A DNA stretch of 64,000 nt, from the NCBI RefSeq assembly GCF_043497005.1, contig NZ_JBIEKE010000001.1, positions 744,001-808,000 of the forward strand. Reading direction: 5' to 3'. The position numbers and the translations under genes were made by a program. The notes beneath the pieces are model-generated. The model was not told the DNA's origin, did not search any database, and saw only the letters and a list, made by a program, of their open reading frames with translations. Positions 43,877-50,850 of the stretch are shown here, piece by piece. The stretch's first letter is position 1. Each line of letters opens with the position of its first letter. Source of the stretch: Halobacillus_A sp043497005. Lineage in GTDB: Bacteria; Bacillota; Bacilli; Bacillales; Halobacillaceae.

Positions 43877-44428
43877 ATGGGGGATCAATCAAGCCGTAGG
43901 AAAGGCAAAACATACAAGGTGGCCCAACGTGGAGAAAAAGCGACTGAATACTTAAATAGTACACTATCTACTAATATCAAAGGTAGCTATGAAGTATATA
44001 ACTTAGAAGAAATGCAAGAGGGATTATCTTCAATTACAAACATAATGACACTTATTATTGGCGGAATAGCATGTATATCCCTCGTGGTTGGTGGGATAGG
44101 TGTTATGAATATTATGTTAGTATCTGTGACTGAAAGGACTTCAGAAATTGGGATTAGAAAAGCATTAGGGGCCACAAGAAAGAAAATATTGCTTCAGTTC
44201 TTAATTGAAGCAATAATACTTACATTAACAGGAGGGCTAATAGGAATCTTCATGGGGATAGGTGGCGCCAACTTGGTAGCTACTATTGCTGGCTGGCCAC
44301 CGATAGTATCTTGGCCTGTTATAGTTATAGGGGTTTTGTTTTCGGTGTTGATCGGAATTATATTTGGTCTGCTCCCTGCCAATAAGGCAGCAAAGTTGCA
44401 TCCAATAGATGCCTTACGTTTTAAATAA
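43877..44428 (+). pseudogene. C-terminal fragment of a MacB/YknZ-type ABC permease
   Basis: The frame carries only the FtsX-like membrane domain end: SSITNIMTLIIGGIACISLV, VGGIGVMNIMLVSVTERTSE, IGIRKALGATRKKILLQFLI, and two more helices ending ANKAAKLHPIDALRFK. Intact relatives have about 390 residues; about 210 N-terminal residues (first helix and extracytoplasmic domain) are missing. There is no ribosome site before ATG 43877, and no ATPase gene nearby. The break lies within about 80 bases of the iteron array, marking a recombination junction. Confidence 0.75.
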
Positions 44429-44831
44429 AGATGAATATCCCCCTTGGATAAAGGTTTAATCGTGGCGCATCCGATGAGGTGCGTCTTTTTTGTGTTTTTA
44501 CAGTTTTCCTATGCAGACGGAAGCCGTACAACGAAATTAGATTTGGCTGTACGGGGGATAGGTCGACTCCATGAAACAGAAAGCCTACATTTTTATGCGT
44601 TCATAACACGGGACGGTGATTCGTTTGACACGCACGATAATGGCAGACGTGTAGATGCGGAGTTTTACATTGGGCACATACATAAAAAGATACTCCACCA
44701 TATTGTGCCGTGCCCCCAGTCTCAATCCGAACGGGATCGGCTCATATGCAGGACATGCACGATACCCTGTCGTATAACTCATGTTGAGAGCACGACATTA
44801 GCGCGCGCAAACAACAGCACGGTGTCGATAG
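44429..44831. other. Unassigned stretch of 400 bases
   Basis: After a weak terminator-like hairpin (GCGCATC/GGTGCGTC then T6, near 44463-44491) open frames exist on both strands, but neither gives a recognisable protein or a good ribosome site. Composition is GC-richer than the neighbours. I make no call. Confidence 0.4.
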
Positions 44832-45402
44832 ATTGAAGATGAAGAAACGGAAGAAGAAAAAAAGTCCCTTTGCTGCGGTACTATCGAGTTTTTGAATTCG
44901 GCTCTCAAGTGGAAAACTTAGACGAAACGAACCTATGAAACTTTCGGATCATAACCCGATCGAAGAAGTTGAAAAGATCAAAGAAGAATATTTTAATGGT
45001 CCATCTTACAGTTTTCAAAGTGGTCAAGCGTATTATATGCCATTTGAAGATCGTGTCAATGTCCCACCGAAAAAAGATTTCGAAGACGTTCACGAATATT
45101 ACAGCACCTTGTTTCATGAAATAGTACACAGCACAGGGCATAAAGATCGGTTAGATCGAGATGGAGTAACAGGAAAAATCAGTTTCGGAAGTGAAAACTA
45201 TAGTAAAGAGGAATTAATAGCAGAGTTAGGAGCTTCGATGCTTTGCGGAGTGACAGGCATTGGAAATCAAACGATAGATAATAGCGCTTCTTATATTCAA
45301 TCTTGATTGAAAAAATTAAAGGATGATAAAACCTTGATTCTCCAAGCATCTCAAAAAGTTCAAAAAGCTAGTGATCATATTTTAGGGATAGAGTTTTCAT
45401 AA
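44832..45402 (+). pseudogene. ArdC-like antirestriction/zincin protein, decayed
   Basis: Only the C-terminal half remains. A first frame gives DEETEEEKK, then LRYYRVFEFGSQVENLD in another. From 44935 follows a zincin-like metallopeptidase region: AYYMPFEDRVNVPPKK, LFHEIVHSTGHKDRLDR (HExxH plus third His) and KEELIAELGASMLCG. The changes of frame near the A-runs at 44850-44880 and near 44930 are lesions. TGA at 45304-45306 falls where the family has Trp after YIQS; the same frame then continues LILQASQKVQKASDHILGIE to 45402. ArdC proteins protect incoming plasmids and ICEs from restriction, so this marks former mobile DNA. Confidence 0.75.
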
Positions 45403-45425
45403 AACAAAGTTTCATAAATAAAATT

Positions 45426-45451
45426 GCCCCTGCTTGAAAGCATGCAGGGGC
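45426..45451 (+). promoter_or_regulatory. Hairpin just before a ribosome site
   Basis: GCCCCTGC pairs with GCAGGGGC around a ten-base loop, ending directly at the AAGGAGG site of the next gene. It could act as a terminator remnant or control translation. Confidence 0.5.
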
Positions 45452-45465
45452 AAGGAGGAATTGAA

Positions 45466-45618
45466 ATGGTACGAAAGACCACGGTTTCTTATGTGACGTT
45501 AGGTAGCTATGAAGGGACGATTCAACTTCCTAAAGAATGGCTAGAGGAACAACTTGAATTCTTAGAGGAGTATATTTGGGATGATGCGGAAGCGTTGTAT
45601 ATGGCTTATATCCAGTAA
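45466..45618 (+). CDS. Small acidic protein often found near ArdC-type genes, unknown function
   Basis: A 50-residue protein (VTLGSYEGTIQLPKEWLEEQ, then LEFLEEYIWDDAEALYMAY) with a strong AAGGAGG site 7 bases before ATG 45466. The hairpin at 45426 sits immediately upstream. No domain is recognised. The position directly after the ArdC remnant suggests an accessory gene of the same former mobile element. Confidence 0.55.
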   Translation: MVRKTTVSYVTLGSYEGTIQLPKEWLEEQLEFLEEYIWDDAEALYMAYIQ

Positions 45619-45901
45619 CACCGCAGCTCTTCCTTTATTGATTATACATCTTAAATAAGCGGTCTATCCGTAGTCGATTTTTCTTTGTTTTTAATGATTT
45701 ATTACATTTGATGACCGCCAATTTAATTATTCCGTTCAGGTAGAATTCCTCTTTTAAAATTACTTCTATGTATTTTCAGAAATTTTCTATGATCTGATTT
45801 TGTCTAGTCATGACTAGTATTGTCTAAGCTATTTCAATTAAAACTAAATCCCTCCATAATAAACCTCATGTTATCTCAAGAAAACAGGAGGATTTTATAT
45901 T

Positions 45902-46237
45902 TTGAACAAGGTAGAAGACAGGCTATTGCAGTATATAAATAAAAAAAGACAGAAAATGATTAATTTAGCTTTGGAAAAGGGATTCACAAGTAAAGAGGCT
46001 GTTAAATGTAGCCAAGAGTTGGATCAGCTATTGAATTTATACGAGTTCTTTAATCAAAATTTGCATATTATGAGTAGGCAAGCAGTAAAACGCAATTACA
46101 TAACCTGTTTACTTGTCTATCCTAATTACAAAAGGCGTGAAGTAGGGAGGCTGATTTTCGCCATGTTCACCTTCCTTGCTAGAAAAATAATAGTCTGTAT
46201 CACACCTATTATGAACACTACTTCTATTAGAAAGTGA
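45902..46237 (+). CDS. Spo0E-like phosphatase with unusual C-terminal extension
   Basis: The first 55 residues are a Spo0E-family domain (DRLLQYINKKRQKMINLALE, then KEAVKCSQELDQLLNLYEF, with the SQELDxLLxxY signature). Such proteins remove phosphate from Spo0A. Spo0E proteins usually stop soon after this motif. Here a further 56 residues follow, including a hydrophobic stretch (RLIFAMFTFLARKIIVCITP), unlike the family. Extension by loss of an ancestral stop is likely. TTG 45902 follows AGGAGGA by 8 bases. Second Spo0E-like gene of the island. Confidence 0.7.
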   Translation: MNKVEDRLLQYINKKRQKMINLALEKGFTSKEAVKCSQELDQLLNLYEFFNQNLHIMSRQAVKRNYITCLLVYPNYKRREVGRLIFAMFTFLARKIIVCITPIMNTTSIRK

Positions 46238-46340
46238 ACAGTATAATCTCTATTAAATATTGCAACATAGACGCTCTGAGAAACAGTCAAATTTAGAACT
46301 GTCATCCAATTATTTTATATAGGAAAGGAGAAACATATTT

Positions 46341-46787
46341 ATGAAAAGTAGAAATGAATGGATAGAGAAAATGATACCTGACGAATCTGTCATGGGGGAA
46401 CCATTCTGGACAATTATGGAGAAGGATCCAAGTTACGTACAGGGTGTGAAAAGTAATTATATTCGAATGGAGGGTAATGTCATCCCCTTATTTTTTTCTA
46501 AGAAAATGGCAATTGAGGCCTCTAAAAGGTTAAGAAAAGAAGGAGTAGTTAGGGGAGTTACTCAATCACATTTGAAACATCTTATTGCACTATCGGAGGA
46601 AAAAACAGGAGACATGAAACTATGTTTAATATTATTGGAAGAAACAAAAGCGATGTTAGTAGAACCCAAGTTTCTAATTGATTATTTTTTGCTTGATCAG
46701 CATGAAAGCTTTCAAAATTCTTCCTCCCCATTCAAGAGAAGAACTTCCAAACAAATTCTCAAGGAAGAATATTGGGCTTTTAACTAA
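46341..46787 (+). CDS. Hypothetical protein of 148 residues, possibly DUF2750-like
   Basis: AGGAAAGGAG lies well placed before ATG 46341. The middle (GNVIPLFFSKKMAIEASKRL) recalls small DUF2750-type proteins, which carry an acidic or aromatic pocket, but I am not sure. The tail is basic. No signal or membrane segment. Neighbours give no clear functional hint; it lies in the island of small regulators. Function unknown. Confidence 0.55.
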   Translation: MKSRNEWIEKMIPDESVMGEPFWTIMEKDPSYVQGVKSNYIRMEGNVIPLFFSKKMAIEASKRLRKEGVVRGVTQSHLKHLIALSEEKTGDMKLCLILLEETKAMLVEPKFLIDYFLLDQHESFQNSSSPFKRRTSKQILKEEYWAFN

Positions 46788-46865
46788 CAGTTTATCTGAA
46801 CACTTAATAATGTAGAAGCTTTTTATCGATCACAAAATATAGATCCAAGAACTTTACCGCCCTTC

Positions 46866-46891
46866 AAAAGGCCCTAAACTCGGGTCTTTTG
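46866..46891 (+). terminator. Terminator-like hairpin
   Basis: AAAAGGCCC pairs with GGGTCTTTT (one G-U pair) around a seven-base loop. It lies between the convergent genes at 46341 and 46909. Confidence 0.6.
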
Positions 46892-46908
46892 TTAGGAGGG
46901 GAGCATGG

Positions 46909-47094
46909 TTAATTGACCAATAAGTTTGTTACATCAATAATTTTGTTAAAAGCTTTCTCTCTAGCTGTTATAGATAAATTTTCATCCTGAAATTGCAAAA
47001 TCCAGCTTTGAATTTCCTTAACAAGGCATAAATCATCCGTATGGTTGTGTTGGTCCCCTTTTTCCTTCGAAAAATGAATTAGACTATCTCGCAT
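46909..47094 (-). CDS. Hypothetical 61-residue protein
   Basis: GGAGG lies a few bases before ATG 47094 on the minus strand, which makes this start better than the one at 47142. The product is small, helical and acidic (LVKEIQSWILQFQDENLSIT, AREKAFNKIIDVTNLLVN). I do not recognise it. Small size and position among Spo0E-, SinI- and AbrB-type genes hint at a regulatory peptide, but nothing in the sequence proves it. Confidence 0.5.
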   Translation of the reverse strand: MRDSLIHFSKEKGDQHNHTDDLCLVKEIQSWILQFQDENLSITAREKAFNKIIDVTNLLVN

Positions 47095-47542
47095 AGGAAT
47101 CCTCCAAGTTGAATTTGAAATTAAATGATATATGAAAATCATTTCTGTGTATTTTATGTTTAGGTATTTTATTTTTTTACCTCATATTAGGACTAGTCAC
47201 TGGGGCAGTATCCCCCTTCTATGATTACTCATATTCCTTATAAATCCCCCGGTAAACTATCGAATTGAACAATGACAATAAAGATATTTGCTCTCCATGC
47301 CTCGAAGCCGCATTCCTCCATTGAAAAATAAGGTTGTTTCAAAATTGTTAGCACTTTCCTAGTACAGTACTTTAAATATTACTAGTATTCGCTAGTACTA
47401 GTGCTTTTACCTTCTTAGTAGCAAATAACAAGGGAAAAATAACCGTTTCATATATATTTTTAATTGGTTACAAAAATCAACAAATTATGATTGTTTCCTG
47501 TGCTATTATTAACTATATTTTTCCAAATAAGGAGAGAAGTCT
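47095..47542. other. AT-rich stretch before the SinI-like gene
   Basis: No gene seen. Near 47350-47403 AGCACT and CTAGTA are mirrored by TACTAG and AGTGCT around an AT-rich centre, a large imperfect hairpin of unknown role. GGAGAG at 47531-47536 serves the next start. Confidence 0.45.
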
Positions 47543-47686
47543 GTGTGTACTACGAGTGAAATACAACTTTCTTCATTAGACCCAGAGTGGATCAATCTCA
47601 TGAAGGAAGCAAAAAGGTTAGGTCTGTCTTTAAATGAAGTTCAAGCTTACATACGAAGTAATGAAGAGTGTGTTGCTAATAATTAA
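47543..47686 (+). CDS. SinI-like antirepressor peptide
   Basis: A 47-residue protein. LDPEWINLMKEAKRLGLSLN followed by EVQAYIRSNEE matches the B. subtilis SinI core (LDQEWVELMVEAKEANISPE, then EIRKYLLLNK). SinI peptides bind SinR through the paired helices and release it from DNA. GTG 47543 follows GGAGAG by six bases. There is no sinR gene next to it. The nearest possible partners in the window are the two SinR-like proteins about 38 kb upstream, whose C-terminal domains have the matching helix pair. It lies in the island with Spo0E and AbrB homologs. Confidence 0.75.
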   Translation: MCTTSEIQLSSLDPEWINLMKEAKRLGLSLNEVQAYIRSNEECVANN

Positions 47687-47735
47687 TACAAATGGATAAT
47701 TTAGCTAAAACATTTTAAAAAAGAGGGGTGAATTG

Positions 47736-48080
47736 ATGTCATACGAAGAAACCTTTGGAGTTTTTATAGACTGGAGAGAGGACATTCCACAGCAATTTAA
47801 AAAATTAGCTGAAGGAATTAAGTTTAAAGATGATCCGAAACTTATAGCTAAGCCGGTCAATATACCTGACAACTCTCATACGTTAACTTGGTTAGTACTT
47901 GACGAGAAAGGAAATAAGCGTGCAGATGTGGTTTTTACAGTGAGACCGGGACAACACCATTTCTCTAGACAAAGCGGAAATTGCATAGAAATTGATGGGA
48001 TGCTTTATTACTCAGCAAAAGTGTTTGCAAATCATAAGATTTTTCTCAAAGAAACTTTTCCTATTATCTGGTCAACTTGA
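47736..48080 (+). CDS. Hypothetical 114-residue protein
   Basis: ATG 47736 follows GAGGGGTG by five bases; TTG 47733 is the alternative. The product is soluble and slightly basic (VFIDWREDIPQQFKKLAEGI, LTWLVLDEKGNKRADVVFTV). There is no signal peptide, membrane helix or motif I recognise. It starts 49 bases after the SinI-like gene on the same strand, so the two may be co-transcribed and end at the terminator at 48139. Confidence 0.6.
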   Translation: MSYEETFGVFIDWREDIPQQFKKLAEGIKFKDDPKLIAKPVNIPDNSHTLTWLVLDEKGNKRADVVFTVRPGQHHFSRQSGNCIEIDGMLYYSAKVFANHKIFLKETFPIIWST

Positions 48081-48138
48081 TTTTCTTACCTTCTCTAAGC
48101 ACCCTTAACTGTGCGAGAAGGCAAAGTAACCAGCAAAA

Positions 48139-48178
48139 CAAAAGACTTATTATTTAATAAATAGTAAGTCTTTTTTTA
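48139..48178 (+). terminator. Intrinsic terminator
   Basis: AAAGACTTA with a further TATT pairs with ATAGTAAGTCTTT, followed by T7. It ends the SinI-like transcription unit. Confidence 0.8.
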
Positions 48179-48225
48179 CGGCCTTTCCCCTTACTCACTT
48201 CAACTGAGAGCTTGCTAGAAGCTCT

Positions 48226-48387
48226 TTAATTTGCAGCCTGAGTTTTTGATAATTCATCATAAAGAATCTGCATACCTGTAGGCCTTAAGCAAATGCCTTC
48301 TGCAAACTCTTGGTTATCATCTGTAATTTCTCCTGTGACCGCACAAGCTTTATTAACCTTATATGTCTGAAGGCTTTTTTTATTCAA
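48226..48387 (-). pseudogene. AbrB C-terminal remnant
   Basis: On the minus strand the frame reads YKVNKACAVTGEITDDNQEF then CLRPTGMQILYDELSKTQ, clearly the C-terminal oligomerisation half of an AbrB protein and close to the intact copy at 48480. The DNA-binding half is absent. An in-frame TTG at 48385-48387 could start a 53-residue product, but no ribosome site is evident. It is most likely a truncated duplicate; a short antagonist is the less likely reading. Confidence 0.65.
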
Positions 48388-48479
48388 TTAGGAACGAATA
48401 AAAAAAGAGACCAGCTGTTTTACAGATGATCCCTTTTGGAATTATGTTGATTTTTTATTTTAAAATCTTCCCAGAACAC

Positions 48480-48758
48480 TTATTTGGAAACCTGAGCTTT
48501 ATCTAACTCATCTGCAAGAATACGCATCCCTCTTGGGCTCAACCAAATGTCGCCTTTAAATTCTTGATTATCATCCGAAATTTCTCCTGTTACGGCACAA
48601 GCTTTATTCGCCTTGTATTTTTGCAAGATCACTTTGTCATGATCCACAAAAATTTCTAGAGGAGCTTTCTCATGAATATCTAATACTCTTCTTAGTTCCA
48701 TTGGAAGGACGACTCGTCCTAACTCATCCATTTTACGTACCATTCCAGTGCTTTTCAT
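48480..48758 (-). CDS. abrB: AbrB-family transition-state regulator
   Basis: A 92-residue DNA-binding protein. Residues 1-50 are the AbrB swapped-hairpin barrel (MKSTGMVRKMDELGRVVLPM, ELRRVLDIHEKAPLEIFVDH). Residues 55-92 form the C-terminal oligomerisation domain (ANKACAVTGEISDDNQEF). The length equals B. subtilis AbrB and Abh. It would repress stationary-phase, biofilm and antibiotic genes and is itself normally held down by Spo0A~P. AAGGAG precedes ATG 48758. Chromosomal spore-formers usually have abrB elsewhere, so this copy in an island may be an extra paralog. Confidence 0.88.
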   Translation of the reverse strand: MKSTGMVRKMDELGRVVLPMELRRVLDIHEKAPLEIFVDHDKVILQKYKANKACAVTGEISDDNQEFKGDIWLSPRGMRILADELDKAQVSK

Positions 48759-48780
48759 TATAAATACTCCTTTTTACTAC

Positions 48781-49087
48781 TTAATCTACATAAATAACTA
48801 TGGGTTCTGCTTCCTTGTTAAAAACTTTATTTTTAATCCAGTCTAGTTTGGGGGAGATTTTCTTTTGACCTTCTATATTCAATGAATCTAAAAGTATTTG
48901 CACTTCTGCTTCCATTAACACATGAGGTGCATTCCCAAAGCGAAGCTTAAGCCGCATTTGTTCATCTTCATTTTCAATGATAAATTGAAATGCTTGTTTA
49001 TGCTTTGGAAAACCTCCCTCTGTATAAAACCCTTCGTTTATATCAACTTGTTTTGAGGGTATGATGCTTACTTTTTTTCGTCTACTC
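48781..49087 (-). pseudogene. Unidentified minus-strand gene, truncated at its 5' end
   Basis: An open frame runs on the minus strand from about 49087 to the stop at 48781-48783 and has normal protein character (AFQFIIENEDEQMRLKLRFG, NAPHVLMEAEVQILLDSLNI). It lacks a convincing start: the first Met lies at about 48957 and would leave only 58 residues. The frame is lost where the truncated SDR gene begins on the other strand, so both genes were probably cut at one junction near 49090. Identity unknown. Confidence 0.4.
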
Positions 49088-49134
49088 CATTAGCCCGAAG
49101 CAGCCGCCATTTATAGCCTTCCAGCCAAATTTGG

Positions 49135-49755
49135 GTGATATTCTCAAACATTCGGGAAAACATTGGGCCTTGTTCCATTCTTATTAATGGAGCCGGAGGG
49201 AACCACCCGCAGGCTACGACCTCCCAGGAGCACTTTTTTCCTGAAGATGACCTTAGAGAGGGAAACACCTTTTTCGATCTTGAAAAGGATGCCATCAATG
49301 GTACATTCAACATGAACTTCCTTGGAACCCTGCTTCCCTCCCAAGTCTTTGGTAAGGATCTGCTCGACCAGAAAGGAGCAGTAGTCGTCAATATCTCTTC
49401 CATGAATGCGTTTCGGCCGCTTACGAAAATACCTGCATACAGCGGGGCCAAAGCAGCTGTCAGTAATTTCACCCAATGGCTCGCTGTTCACTTCTCTAAA
49501 GTCGGCATACGCGTCAATGCCATAGCTCCAGGTTTTTTCCTGACCGAACAAAATAGAGGGTTATTAATTCAGGAGAATGGAGAATTTAGTGAGAGGGCGA
49601 ATAAAATATTAGACCAGACACCAGACGGAAGATTTGGAGAACCAGAAGAGCTCGTGGGAACTTTACTATGGTTAGTTAATGAAGAAGCTTCAAGGTTTGT
49701 AAATGGGGTCGTCATTCCTGTAGATGGTGGTTTTTCTGCTTATTCAGGAGTATAA
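49135..49755 (+). pseudogene. UxuB-like SDR dehydrogenase fragment (N-terminus missing)
   Basis: About 200 residues align closely with the SDR encoded at 62791: ILINGAGGNHP, FDLEKDAINGTFNMNFLGTL, the catalytic region NISSMNAFRPLTKIPAYSGA with AAVSNF, and RVNAIAPGFFLTEQNRGLL to the end VDGGFSAYSGV. The first 90 residues, with the NAD-binding TGGxxxxG loop, are missing, and GTG 49135 has no ribosome site. It cannot bind cofactor properly and is read as a remnant of a second D-mannonate/fructuronate oxidoreductase gene. A terminator follows. Confidence 0.8.
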
Positions 49756-50028
49756 AAGGATAACGAGAAAAGTTTATAGTATTTAGAACCCGAAAAACAG
49801 GTGCAAAAAGCGGCCTGGCTTTCGGGTTCTTGTTGTTTCAAGGGAGAGAACAGCATTCAATAATAGTGATTTCCAAAATTTCCAGCCAATTATGTACTAA
49901 TTTAATATCCAAACAAAATTTTAGTTAGGATAAAAAAAAGTTTGTTGACAAAAAGTAAGAATAAATTTATAGTTTAGTTACACAATTTTCTAAAAATTAA
50001 ATCTATTAAACAAAGGCAGGTTACTAAC
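49756..50028. other. Intergenic stretch before the D-amino-acid cluster
   Basis: Apart from the terminator at 49785-49831 and AT-rich promoter-like text near 49940-49985 nothing is recognised. Confidence 0.45.
49785..49831 (+). terminator. Terminator-like hairpin
   Basis: AGAACCCGAAA pairs with TTTCGGGTTCT across a 25-base loop; TGTTG follows, so it is not a perfect terminator. Confidence 0.6.
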
Positions 50029-50688
50029 TTGGAACATATTAACGAAGAACTGGATTTTTTGAAGTCTTTTATTAAAGGAATCGCTAATCAATTTGGCAAC
50101 AGCTGTGAGACTGTTTTGCTCGACGTTTCCAATCATGAGGAATATGGAAGCGGTTTAATTGTAGCGATTGAGAATGGTCATATTACAGGAAGAAAGGTGG
50201 GAGATACGGGGACAAACTTAGGTTTGGAAATTTTAAGAGGGACAGAAAGTTCTGGAGATAAGCACAATTATATGACCCAGACGAAGGATGGAAAGATGCT
50301 TCGTTCTACGACGATGTACATAAGAAACGCGGAGGGGCAGCCGATTGGCTGTATTTGTATCAATTTAGACATTACGGATCTCGTCATGGCGGAGAATACG
50401 ATCAGGCAGTTTACACGAACGGACGATATTAACACCGAAGTGAACGAAGTGTTCGTCAACAATGTCAATGATGTGTTAGACATGCTGATCACAGAGGCGC
50501 AGGAACATGTAGGTAAACCTGTGGCCCGCATGACCAAAGAAGAAAAGATGAAAGGCATTCATTATTTGGATAAAAAAGGAGCCTTCTTAATTAAGAAAGC
50601 GGGGGAGACGATTTGTTCCCATTTCGATATTTCTAAATATACGCTTTACAACTATCTTGAGAAGGCCAGAGATAACGGAGCGGAATGA
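50029..50688 (+). CDS. YheO/DauR-family PAS-helix-turn-helix regulator
   Basis: A 219-residue regulator. Residues about 5-115 are a PAS-like YheO domain (DFLKSFIKGIANQFGNSCET; PIGCICINLDITDL). Residues about 160-215 are the DauR-type helix-turn-helix (EKMKGIHYLDKKGAFLIKKA, HFDISKYTLYNYLEKAR). DauR-type proteins control D-amino-acid use in other bacteria. It lies just before a D-amino-acid gene cluster on the same strand, so it probably senses a D-amino acid or product. TTG 50029 is chosen; an AGGCAGG site lies 9-15 bases upstream. Confidence 0.82.
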   Translation: MEHINEELDFLKSFIKGIANQFGNSCETVLLDVSNHEEYGSGLIVAIENGHITGRKVGDTGTNLGLEILRGTESSGDKHNYMTQTKDGKMLRSTTMYIRNAEGQPIGCICINLDITDLVMAENTIRQFTRTDDINTEVNEVFVNNVNDVLDMLITEAQEHVGKPVARMTKEEKMKGIHYLDKKGAFLIKKAGETICSHFDISKYTLYNYLEKARDNGAE

Positions 50689-50700
50689 AAATTTGAATCA

Positions 50701-50722
50701 GGATCCTTCATTAAAAGGATCC
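50701..50722 (+). terminator. Weak hairpin after the regulator
   Basis: GGATCCTT pairs with AAGGATCC. TATAAT at 50725-50730 follows and could be a -10 element for the downstream operon. Confidence 0.4.
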
Positions 50723-50850
50723 CTTATAATACATACACCTAAGAACAACTTGCAGAATGGGTAACGGCTTCTAAGAAGATTTTTCTCCATGACTAGAATG
50801 TTTTTAATGTAGTTTGGCTATGTGAAAACGAATTAAAGGAGAGGTACAGA

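Noticed and set aside
43803..43960. Open frame reading YYEHADNIFDEKIPGD and further residues across the junction near the iterons
   Set aside because: It has protein-like character and may be a remnant of another gene, but it has no start and I cannot identify it, so it is not annotated.
44444..44836. 130-residue frame on the plus strand and a 65-residue frame on the minus strand
   Set aside because: Neither has a ribosome site or any recognisable protein pattern; they overlap each other on opposite strands.
39500..49800. Prophage or ICE attachment sites
   Set aside because: I looked for an integrase gene, a tRNA gene and direct repeats at the island ends and saw none, so no boundaries are claimed.
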